DNA from: Acidobacteriota bacterium
GTDB lineage: Bacteria; Acidobacteriota; Vicinamibacteria; Vicinamibacterales; UBA8438
DNA: 64,000 nt
Direction: 5' to 3'
Assembly: GCA_011523845.1 (NCBI GenBank)
Contig: WTFV01000002.1
Span: 1-64,000 of the forward strand
Below, piece by piece: positions 44,026-51,829 of the stretch (its first letter is position 1; the number at the start of each line of letters is the position of its first letter). Both the position numbers and the translations under genes were made by a program. The notes under the pieces were generated by a model. That model saw only the letters and a list, made by a program, of their open reading frames with translations, ran no database searches and was not told where the DNA came from.

Positions 44026-45903
44026 ATGACGACAACTGCGACTGCCGAGCCCGCTGGAGCGGCGCCGGCGCAGATAGAGTGGAACCTGGCGGAGATCTAC
44101 GACAGCCTCGATGCCTGGCGGGCGGACAAGGCGCGCCTCGAGGCGCAAGTCACGGATCTGGCGCGGTTCAAGGGCCGCCTCGGCGAGAGCGCCGCCGTGC
44201 TCTCGGAGGCGCTCGATGCGATCAGCGGCACGGAGAAGGACCTCGTCCGGGTCTACGTATACGCGTTCCTGAAGGCGGACGAGGACCGGCGGGTATCGGA
44301 GGCGCAGGAACGGCGCGGGGAGGCGACGCTGCTGCTGGCCGCGTTCGAGGAGGCGACGAGCTTCGTCTCGCCGGAGCTGTTGCGCGTCGGCTCGGCGACC
44401 ATCGAGCGCTACCTGGACGCGGAGCCGCGCCTCGCGCGGCACGCCTTCAACGTCCGCAACATCCTGCGCAAGGAGCCGCACACGCTGTCGGACGAGGCCG
44501 AGGCGGTCATCGCCGGGACGAGCGCCATGCGGCAGGGGCCGGAGCGGGTGTTCGCGATGCTCACCAGCTCGGACATGCCGTTCCCGACCATCACGCTGTC
44601 GACCGGCGAGGAGGTGCGTCTCGACCAGGCGAACTATGCCAAGCACCGCTCCTCCCGGGTCCGCGCCGACCGCAAGCTGGTCTTCGATGCGTTCTGGAAG
44701 ACCTGGAAGGGCTACGCGGCGACGCTGGGCCAGACGCTGGACACCCACGTCAAGGCGCACGTGTTCGAGGCGCGGTCCCGGAGCTACGGGAGCGCCCTTG
44801 ATGCGGCGCTGGCCGGGCCCAACATCCCGCCCACGGTCTACCGGACGCTGGTCGCCGCGGCAAATCGTCATCTCCCGTCGCTGCATCGCTATTTCGGACT
44901 CCGCAAGCGGATGCTGGGTCTGGACGATCTGCGCTACTACGACATCTACCCCTCGCTCGTCGCGTCGGAGCGGTCCTTCGACCTCGATGAGGCCGAGGCG
45001 CTGGCCCTCGCCGCCGCCGCGCCCCTCGGCGACGAGTACGTGACGCTCCTCCGCGAGGGGTTCGCGGGCGACTGGATGCACGTCTATCCGCAGCCGGGCA
45101 AGGCGCCCGGCGCCTACATGTACGGCGCGATCTACGACGGGCATCCCTACCTGCTGCTCAACTACAACGGCGAGTACGACGACGTCACCACCCTGGTCCA
45201 CGAGTGGGGCCACGCCATGCACACCGTGCTGGCGAAGCAGCGGAATCCCTACGAGACGGCCAGCTACGTGACGTTCACGGCGGAGATCGCGTCCATCACC
45301 AACGAGATCCTCCTGCAGGAGCATCTGCTCGCGCAGGAACGCTCCGACCGCGAGCGCCTCTTCTACCTGGGGACGGCGCTCGAAGGGATCCGCGCCACGT
45401 TCTTCCGGCAGGTCATGTTCGCCGAGTTCGAGCTGGGGATGCACGAATCGGCCGAGCAGGGGGAGGCGCTGTCGGGCGAAAAACTCAGCGAGCGGTACGA
45501 GAAGCTCGTGCGCCGCTACCACGGCTCGGACGAGGGCGTGCTGGAGTACGACGCCGCCTATGCGGTAGAGTGGGCGTTCATCCCGCACTTCTACAGCAAC
45601 TTCTACGTCTTTCAGTACGCCACGTCGATCGCCGGGGCGGCGCTGTTCGCCGAGCGGCTGCTGGGAGCCCGCGCCGCGGGAGACGGTGTCGGCGCGCCCG
45701 ACGCCGGGCAGGCGCTCGAGGGCAACGGCCGGGGACGTGACGACTATCTGGCCGTGTTGCGGGCCGGCGGGTCGCGCTACGCCTACGAGCTGCTTCGCGA
45801 GTGCGGCATCGACCTGGCGACCGATGCGCCGTACGATGCCCTCATCGCCCGGATGAACCGCGTGATGGACGAGATCGAGGCGATCCTCGACCGGCAGGCG
45901 TAG
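44026..45903 (+). CDS. pepF: Oligoendopeptidase F (M3 family)
   Basis: 625-residue cytoplasmic zinc endopeptidase that cuts short peptides. The zinc motif HEWGH is at about residue 391 (TLVHEWGHAMHTVLAKQ) with the third ligand Glu in EIASITNEILLQEHLL. The N-domain and the conserved end YAVEWAFIPHFYSNFYVFQY, YATSIAGAALFAERLL are complete. An ATG two bases past the toxin stop places it behind the toxin-antitoxin cassette, which seems to have been inserted in front of it. Confidence 0.92.
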   Translation: MTTTATAEPAGAAPAQIEWNLAEIYDSLDAWRADKARLEAQVTDLARFKGRLGESAAVLSEALDAISGTEKDLVRVYVYAFLKADEDRRVSEAQERRGEATLLLAAFEEATSFVSPELLRVGSATIERYLDAEPRLARHAFNVRNILRKEPHTLSDEAEAVIAGTSAMRQGPERVFAMLTSSDMPFPTITLSTGEEVRLDQANYAKHRSSRVRADRKLVFDAFWKTWKGYAATLGQTLDTHVKAHVFEARSRSYGSALDAALAGPNIPPTVYRTLVAAANRHLPSLHRYFGLRKRMLGLDDLRYYDIYPSLVASERSFDLDEAEALALAAAAPLGDEYVTLLREGFAGDWMHVYPQPGKAPGAYMYGAIYDGHPYLLLNYNGEYDDVTTLVHEWGHAMHTVLAKQRNPYETASYVTFTAEIASITNEILLQEHLLAQERSDRERLFYLGTALEGIRATFFRQVMFAEFELGMHESAEQGEALSGEKLSERYEKLVRRYHGSDEGVLEYDAAYAVEWAFIPHFYSNFYVFQYATSIAGAALFAERLLGARAAGDGVGAPDAGQALEGNGRGRDDYLAVLRAGGSRYAYELLRECGIDLATDAPYDALIARMNRVMDEIEAILDRQA

Positions 45904-46090
45904 CGCGGGTCGCTGCATTCCGGGCCGCGCTTCCCCGGCCGTCGGCCAGCGAATCGGGAACGGAACGGATCGCCGCCGCGCCGCTTCGATTCGACGCGGG
46001 AAGAACCTGGTTCGGCGCGACGTTGCCGGTTCACCCGGGGGAGAGCGCGACGGCGTGACGCGGACCGACAACTCATCCAGGAGGCAGTAC

Positions 46091-48118
46091 ATGCGATCAG
46101 CAACCTGCCGGCGTTTCCGCGGAGCCGTTCTGTGCACGGTCCTGACGGCGGTGCTCGTTGTACCGAGCCCGACCGAGGCACGCGTGGTGCGCATCGAGAT
46201 CGAGCGGGTCGAGTCGCCGACGTTCGAGGGGCAGTCGTTCGGTGACGTGGGGCCGTACGAGAAGCTGGTCGGCCGCGTCTTCGGGGAGGTGGATCCGGAG
46301 GCGCCGCAGAACGCGGTCATCACCGACATCGAGCTGGCGCCCCGGAACGCCCGCGGCCTGGTGGAGTACGCGGCGGATCTCCTCATTCTGCGGCCGGTGG
46401 ATCCGTCGAGGGGCAACAGCCGCATCTTCTACGAGCTCAACAACCGCGGCCGGATGCTCTCGCTGGGCCAGTTGAACGACGCCCGTTCGGGCGGCAACGA
46501 TCCGACGACAGCCGCGGACGCCGGCAACGGGTTCCTGATGCGCCGCGGCTACACCTTCGTGTCGAGCGGCTGGGACGCGACGGCGGCGCCCGACGGCACG
46601 CGGCTGCGCGTCGCTGTGCCAATCGCCGTGAATCCCGACGGCTCGCCCATCGTGGGGCCGGCCCTGGAGGAGTTCGTCGTCGACAACGACTCGACCCTGA
46701 CCGGGACGCTCACGTATCCCGCGGCGAGCCGGGACACGACGCGGGCGAGCCTGACCGTGCGCACGCGCTACACGGACGTCCCGGAGCCGATCGACGTCGG
46801 CGGGTGGGAGTACATCGACGAGCGCACTATTCGCCTGCGTCCCCCGGGCACGCGGTTCGAGCAAGGCCGCCTGTACGAGCTTGCCTATCCGGCCCGCGAT
46901 CCGCGGGTGGCGGGGCTCGGCCTCGCCGCGGTGCGCGACGCGGTCGCTTTCCTGCGTCACGCCACGGCGGACGACGAAGGTACTGCGAACCCCCTGGCGG
47001 GCTCGATCGAGCACGTCCTGACGATGGGCATTTCGCAGGCGGCACGTCTCCTGCGCGACTTCGTGCACCTTGGCTTCAACGCCGACGAGGGCGGCCGGCA
47101 GGTGTTCGACGGCGTGCTGAACTGGATCGGCGGCGCCAGCGGCGGCTTCTTCAACTACCGTTTCGCCCAGCCGTTCCGCACGCACCGGCAGCACATCGCG
47201 CGCCGGTTTCCGGAGCGCGAGTTTCCGTTCGCCAACCACCTGCTGACCGATCCGGTGACCGGACGCACCGACGGGCGGCTCGAACGCTGCCGGGAGAGCC
47301 GGACCTGTCCCAGGCTGATGGAGGCCAACTCGGCCAACGAGTACTGGGTCAAGGGGGCGTCACTGCTGCATACCGATCTGGCAGGCGACGATCTGCCCGA
47401 CCCGCCCGAGGTTCGGTTCTACCTGTTCTCGAGCCTGCCGCACGCCGCGGGCATCGGCTCCAGCGGACTCGGCATCTGCCGGCAGCCGCGAAATCCGCTG
47501 GTCGCCAACGCGGGCCTGCGGGCACTGCTGGCGGCGCTCGACGAATGGGTCACGACCGGCGCCGAGCCGCCGGCCAGCCGGGTGCCGCGCCGCGCCGACG
47601 GATCGCTGGTGCCGCCGTTGCCGCGCGAAATGGTCGGCTTTCCGAACATCCCGGGCGTGCTCTATACCGGCCTGATGAGCACGGGCGATCTGTTCGACTA
47701 TGGCCCCGATTTCGCCGAGGGCATCCTGACCACCCTGCCGCCCGCGTCCGCCGGAGCGCCGTACCCCGTCTTCGTGCCGCGCACCGACGCCGACGGCAAC
47801 GATCTCGCCGGCATCCGTCTGCCGGCGGTCGCGGCCCCGCGCGCCACGTTCACGGGCTGGGCGCTGCGCGCGCCGGCGTTCGGCGGACCGGATCTCTGCG
47901 ATGCGGCCGGCCAGCAGATCGACTTCCCGGCGACGCGCGACGACCGGCTCGCCGGCGGGGACCCGCGTCCGTCGCTGGAGGAGCGCTACCCGCACGCGCG
48001 GGCCTACGTGGACGCGGTCGCGGCAGCGGCGGAGGCGCTGGCGCGCGCGCGGCTGCTGCTCGACGAGGACGTCGAGCGGATCGTCCGCGAGGCGGAGACG
48101 ACATCGGCCGGGCGGTAG
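46091..48118 (+). CDS. Exported alpha/beta-hydrolase domain protein, large
   Basis: 675 residues. A signal peptide (GAVLCTVLTAVLVVPSPTEA) is followed by a long protein of the bacterial 'alpha/beta hydrolase domain' family common in Acidobacteriota and sphingomonads. Conserved stretches are VVRIEIERVESPTFEGQSFG, PYEKLVGRVFGEVDP, FYELNNRGRM and the probable nucleophile region LTMGISQAARLLRDFVHLGF, in which a Ser sits in GISQA instead of GxSxG. A hydrolytic role on an ester is plausible but untested. ATG 46091 follows AGGAGG at good spacing. Confidence 0.75.
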   Translation: MRSATCRRFRGAVLCTVLTAVLVVPSPTEARVVRIEIERVESPTFEGQSFGDVGPYEKLVGRVFGEVDPEAPQNAVITDIELAPRNARGLVEYAADLLILRPVDPSRGNSRIFYELNNRGRMLSLGQLNDARSGGNDPTTAADAGNGFLMRRGYTFVSSGWDATAAPDGTRLRVAVPIAVNPDGSPIVGPALEEFVVDNDSTLTGTLTYPAASRDTTRASLTVRTRYTDVPEPIDVGGWEYIDERTIRLRPPGTRFEQGRLYELAYPARDPRVAGLGLAAVRDAVAFLRHATADDEGTANPLAGSIEHVLTMGISQAARLLRDFVHLGFNADEGGRQVFDGVLNWIGGASGGFFNYRFAQPFRTHRQHIARRFPEREFPFANHLLTDPVTGRTDGRLERCRESRTCPRLMEANSANEYWVKGASLLHTDLAGDDLPDPPEVRFYLFSSLPHAAGIGSSGLGICRQPRNPLVANAGLRALLAALDEWVTTGAEPPASRVPRRADGSLVPPLPREMVGFPNIPGVLYTGLMSTGDLFDYGPDFAEGILTTLPPASAGAPYPVFVPRTDADGNDLAGIRLPAVAAPRATFTGWALRAPAFGGPDLCDAAGQQIDFPATRDDRLAGGDPRPSLEERYPHARAYVDAVAAAAEALARARLLLDEDVERIVREAETTSAGR

Positions 48119-48127
48119 CATCGGCAA

Positions 48128-48157
48128 GCGCCCGACGACGCGTCGGGTGTCGGGCGC
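48128..48157 (+). terminator. Terminator-like hairpin without T-tract
   Basis: Arms GCGCCCGAC (48128-48136) and GTCGGGCGC (48149-48157) around a 12-nt loop, ten bases after the hydrolase stop. Only a weak CGATT follows, so it may act as a transcript 3'-end structure and not as an intrinsic terminator. Confidence 0.4.
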
Positions 48158-48298
48158 CGATTCGTGCGCTCGTTGCGGAAGTGGATGCCGGCGGCGCTAG
48201 AATGGGCCGTTCCCGTTTCGGAGACGATGCCGCCTGAGAGCCTGCGCCCGGAGGACGGTTCTGGCGCAGACGACGTTTGGCAAATTGGGAGGTGAATC

Positions 48299-49279
48299 AT
48301 GAGTCGTCACGTGCTTGCAGCCCTGTTGACCGTGCTGGCCATCGCCGCGCTCGCGCCGGCGCAGACCGCCGCGCAGACCGAGGCGTCGATGGAGCCGCCG
48401 CGCACCCCGTGGGGCGCTCCGGACCTGCAGGGGGTCTGGGACTTCCGCAGCCTCACGCCGATGGAACGTCCCGAGGAGCTCGCCGACACCGAGACCTTCA
48501 CGGCCGAGCAGGCGGCGGAGTTCGCCGAGGAAACCATCCGGACCCGCAGCCGCGACAACGACACGTCCGACCGCGTCGTCCCCTACAACGACTTCTGGTT
48601 CGATGAAGGGACCTCGGTCACGACCGAGCGCACGTCGCTGGTGGTCGATCCGCCGAACGGACGGATTCCCGCGCTGACGCAGGAGGCCATGGACCGGCAG
48701 CAGGCGCTGGAAGAGGCGCGGGCCGGCGTGGGCGGGCACGAGCCGACAGAGGGCGGGTTCGTCGAAGACCTCGGACCGGGCGGGCTGCAGGTCCGCTGCA
48801 TCCTCGGCTTCAACTCGGGGCCGCCCATGGCGCCGAGCGCGTACAACAACAACGTCCAGGTCTTCCAGACCGAGGACACCGTCGTGCTGTACAACGAGAT
48901 GAACCACAACGCCCGCGTCGTGCCCCTGGACGGACGGGACCATCTGGATGCGAGCATCGGCCAGTGGGTGGGCGACTCGCGCGGCCGTTGGGAGGGCGAC
49001 ACCCTGGTGGTGGAGACCACGAACTTCCTGCGCGAGACGAACTTCATGCGGGGCGCGACCACGCCCAACCTCACGCTCGTCGAGCGGCTCACGCGGGTGG
49101 ACGCCGACACGCTGCGGTACGACGTCACCGTCGACGACCCGACGGTCTGGACGCAGCCCTGGACGTTCTCGGTCCCGATGCGCAGGAACATGGAGCCGCT
49201 GTACGAGTACGCCTGCCACGAGGGCAACTACGGCCTCTACAACATCCTCGCCGGCGCCGTGGCGGGGGGCTCGAACTAG
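48299..49279 (+). CDS. Exported protein of acidobacterial unknown family
   Basis: 326 residues. A signal peptide (LAALLTVLAIAALAPAQTAA) leads to the block PPRTPWGAPDLQGVWDFRSL, the hallmark of a family greatly expanded in Acidobacteriota and of no known function. Further conserved parts are CILGFNSGPPMAPSAYNNNV, YNEMNHNARVVPLDGR and WVGDSRGRWEGDTLVVETTN. The all-beta pattern suggests a ligand-binding or structural role in the periplasm. GGGAGG precedes ATG 48299. Confidence 0.75.
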   Translation: MSRHVLAALLTVLAIAALAPAQTAAQTEASMEPPRTPWGAPDLQGVWDFRSLTPMERPEELADTETFTAEQAAEFAEETIRTRSRDNDTSDRVVPYNDFWFDEGTSVTTERTSLVVDPPNGRIPALTQEAMDRQQALEEARAGVGGHEPTEGGFVEDLGPGGLQVRCILGFNSGPPMAPSAYNNNVQVFQTEDTVVLYNEMNHNARVVPLDGRDHLDASIGQWVGDSRGRWEGDTLVVETTNFLRETNFMRGATTPNLTLVERLTRVDADTLRYDVTVDDPTVWTQPWTFSVPMRRNMEPLYEYACHEGNYGLYNILAGAVAGGSN

Positions 49280-49396
49280 CTGCACTGCTACCCGATTCGG
49301 CCCTTCACCGCCCGGCCGGCGGTGGGGGGCCGGTCGATCCGTCCACATCTGCCTGGAATCGGCGCGTCGGTGCGTTCCGACTGGAGGGCCTCAGCA

Positions 49397-49557
49397 GCCC
49401 GTGGTGGAACCCCGCGTCGCACCGAGAGAGTGGCGAGGCGCCCCGACACCCGGTACCCGGCGTGAGGAGGGCGCATATTGGGCATATGCAACCGACGAAC
49501 AACGCAGTCAGACGGGATGCATCGCCGCTCGAATGCGGCGGAAACTTCACCACGGGC
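49397..49557 (+). mobile_element. MITE-like repeat, copy 2
   Basis: 161 bp with ends GCCCGTGGTGGAAC and AACTTCACCACGGGC, inverted copies of about 12 bp. Same orientation as copy 1, with which it shares most of its length. It lies between the secreted-protein gene and the 3' end of the AIPR gene. No clear target-site duplication is visible. Confidence 0.75.
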
Positions 49558-49588
49558 TGCCAGGCTCGCTCGTCACTGTTCGTTGTCG

Positions 49589-51280
49589 TCACGCCTGGAC
49601 GGTCTCCAGCAGCGTCTCGACCAGATCCGCCCGGCGGAAGGTGGCTGACAGGCGCTGCAGCGTCCGTTCCCTGCCTGTGAACAACGGGTCGAGCGCGTTG
49701 CCGATTTGCGCTTCGGCCCGCGCCAGATAGTCGTCCGACTTCTGACGCACCAGCTCACGCGCGTCGCCGAGGTTGCGGTGGTCGAGTCCCCCCAGTGAGA
49801 TGCCCATCTCGTTCAGCAGATAGCGACCCATCAACATCGCGATGAAGCGCGATCCGTACGCGAGGAAATCGGGCGCATCCTCGGGCCGACGCTTGCGGTG
49901 GTTCTCTGCGTGGCGGTGCAACAGAGCGGCGATGACCGCCTGTGCTCCGTTCAGATCCGCGCTGAAGATCGTGCTGTACAGGGCGCCGAAGTGCTCGCGG
50001 CTCCGGAACCGCGCCTGGTGCGGCCGGCGGCGCCAGATGGCGAGGACCGCTTCGGCGATTACCGCGCTCGTGAATTCGTCTGAAGATACCGGCCGGTCTT
50101 CGCGTTTGGCGCGGTAGGTGTACCCCAGCTCGGAGATCGAGTGGCCGAGGGCCTTCTGGCGTGCGTCGTTGGCCTTCAGATCCCGCAGGTCGACCGAGTT
50201 CTGGCTGTTGGTGGCGAACGTGATCGCCTCCACGAGTTCGGCATCGTTCTGCTCGAGCTCGTACAGTCGCACGAGCACCTCCGCATCGCCGATCTGCGAA
50301 CCGACTTCCCTTGCGACGTGTTGGACCGTGCGTGCCGTCTGTCCACCATTGACGATTTGCAGGTCGCTCACCTGGACGCTCCAGTCCTCTCTCTGTAGCG
50401 CATTGTGGCGAAACTGCGAGCAGGTGATCGTGATGCCGTTGTTGTAGAAGTAGAAGTTGGATCGCTGGTCGGTTTCGCGCAGGGTGGCCGCCACCGCCTC
50501 GTTCACGCGGTTGCCGGCCAGCCCCAGGTAGCGGCGGATGTTCCTCTCGAACAGCCGGTTGTCGTACGTGTCGGTCAGCCGTGCGAGCTCGGCGACGGAC
50601 ATGCGGCCGGTCAGCACGCGCCGGAAGTCGAACGTCTCGACCGTGGCGGCGCCGGTGAGCTTCAGGTCGGCGTCGATCGGCTTCCGCGCCTGCAGCAGGG
50701 CGAGGATCTCGTCGGCGCCGATGTGCCGCCACTCGACCTGCTGCCCGAACTCCCTCGCGGCGCTGTCGATCCGCTGTTGGGCCTGGACCGTCCAGCGTAC
50801 TCCGTTGTTGGCGGCGACCGCGGTCACCCGCGGGATCGCGCCATCCTTGACGAACGAACGGATGTCTTCGATCCGCTCGTTCAGACGTCGGTTCAGTTGC
50901 ACAGGCTGCGCAGGGTCGAAGAGCGCGCCGATGGCGTCGATCATCCCGGCGATACCGTTCTCGGGGAACGCCGAGTCTCCACCGAGCTTCCTCTTGTACT
51001 TTCCCTGTATCAGGGTGATATGGAGCTCGCCGTCGTCGGGCGGCTCGAAGTACACCGCATCGATTCCGAAATCGTCGGCGCCGTCGACGATGCCGTCTAT
51101 CGTCTGCTCGTCGGTGAGATCGAACGCGGTCTTGGCGGCCAGAAAGAGGAACGCCATCGCGCGCCTTTTCTGTTCGTCGGGGCCCAGTCCCAGCTCGTCG
51201 GTGAAGATGTCCGACAGCTTCTCGATGATGCCGGACACCCGCTGGTCGATGATCTGGGCGGCGAGAGACATCGCTCCCAT
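49589..51280 (-). CDS. AIPR-family abortive-infection phage-resistance protein
   Basis: 563 residues from ATG 51280 (ATG 51271 is also possible). The AIPR family (PF10592-like) is named for plasmid-borne phage-resistance proteins. Hallmarks are the N-terminal restriction-like part DFGIDAVYFEP...ITLIQGKYKRKLGG (a D...QxK pattern like PD-(D/E)XK nucleases), FYFYNNGITITCSQF, and VSDLQIVNGGQTARTVQHVA. It probably cleaves or senses nucleic acid on infection; the trigger is unknown. The frame is open upstream but Arg/Pro-rich and non-coding. It lies next to abiE remnants. Confidence 0.82.
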   Translation of the reverse strand: MGAMSLAAQIIDQRVSGIIEKLSDIFTDELGLGPDEQKRRAMAFLFLAAKTAFDLTDEQTIDGIVDGADDFGIDAVYFEPPDDGELHITLIQGKYKRKLGGDSAFPENGIAGMIDAIGALFDPAQPVQLNRRLNERIEDIRSFVKDGAIPRVTAVAANNGVRWTVQAQQRIDSAAREFGQQVEWRHIGADEILALLQARKPIDADLKLTGAATVETFDFRRVLTGRMSVAELARLTDTYDNRLFERNIRRYLGLAGNRVNEAVAATLRETDQRSNFYFYNNGITITCSQFRHNALQREDWSVQVSDLQIVNGGQTARTVQHVAREVGSQIGDAEVLVRLYELEQNDAELVEAITFATNSQNSVDLRDLKANDARQKALGHSISELGYTYRAKREDRPVSSDEFTSAVIAEAVLAIWRRRPHQARFRSREHFGALYSTIFSADLNGAQAVIAALLHRHAENHRKRRPEDAPDFLAYGSRFIAMLMGRYLLNEMGISLGGLDHRNLGDARELVRQKSDDYLARAEAQIGNALDPLFTGRERTLQRLSATFRRADLVETLLETVQA

Positions 51281-51402
51281 TATCGGCCGGTCGGCCGACC
51301 CGCGCATCGCCCACTTGCTGCTGCCTCCGCCGAGAACCTGAGAACGCCCAGGCGGAGTCGGGGATCCACCGCCGCGCGACTCGACGGAGTCCGTCGGCGA
51401 GG

Positions 51403-51720
51403 TTGCCGATGCCGTTGGGCTACGAACGACGCGCCGGGGGACTGCATCACGTGGCGACCGTGCTCTCCGAGCTTGCCGAACGAATCGATCCCGACCGGCT
51501 GGTGATCGCGGCGCAGACGGCGCCCGTTTCCTGGGCGCAGCGACTCGGTTACCTCCTCGAATTGGTCGGTGCTGCGGACAGGGTGATGGCGCTGAAGGAG
51601 TACGTGCAACGGACGGCGCGGCAATCCACTGCGCTCGTTCCAACTGTCGCCCGCCGACACACCTCCCGTTCCGGCGACTGGCGACTGCGGATCAACGCTG
51701 ACGTCGAGCCGGATACATGA
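51403..51720 (+). pseudogene. abiEi: abiEi remnant (C-terminal part)
   Basis: An open frame of 105 codons whose residues 15-105 match the C-terminal half of AbiEi, the antitoxin/repressor of the type IV AbiE system: GLHHVATVLSELAERIDPDR, APVSWAQRLGYLLELVGAAD and WRLRINADVEPDT, which is the usual end. The N-terminal winged-helix domain is missing and the region before it does not encode it. I read it as a decayed gene and not a short functional one. Confidence 0.7.
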
Positions 51721-51813
51721 TCCCCGCGACTACGTCACCGAGTGGCGTCTGCACGCGCCTTGGGTTCAGGATTTCCAGATCGAGCAGGATCTGATCCTGA
51801 GCCGGGCACCGAT
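51717..51813 (+). pseudogene. abiEii: abiEii remnant (first ~30 codons, frameshifted)
   Basis: ATG 51717 overlaps the abiEi stop as in intact AbiE operons, but the frame is lost after a few codons. In the next frame the bases read DYVTEWRLHAPWVQDFQIEQ, then DLILSRAP, matching the N-terminus of AbiEii nucleotidyltransferase toxins. The match stops near 51813, where the metalloprotease gene's 3' end begins. The catalytic domain is gone. Confidence 0.7.
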
Positions 51814-51829
51814 CGCAACTGGCCCGGCT

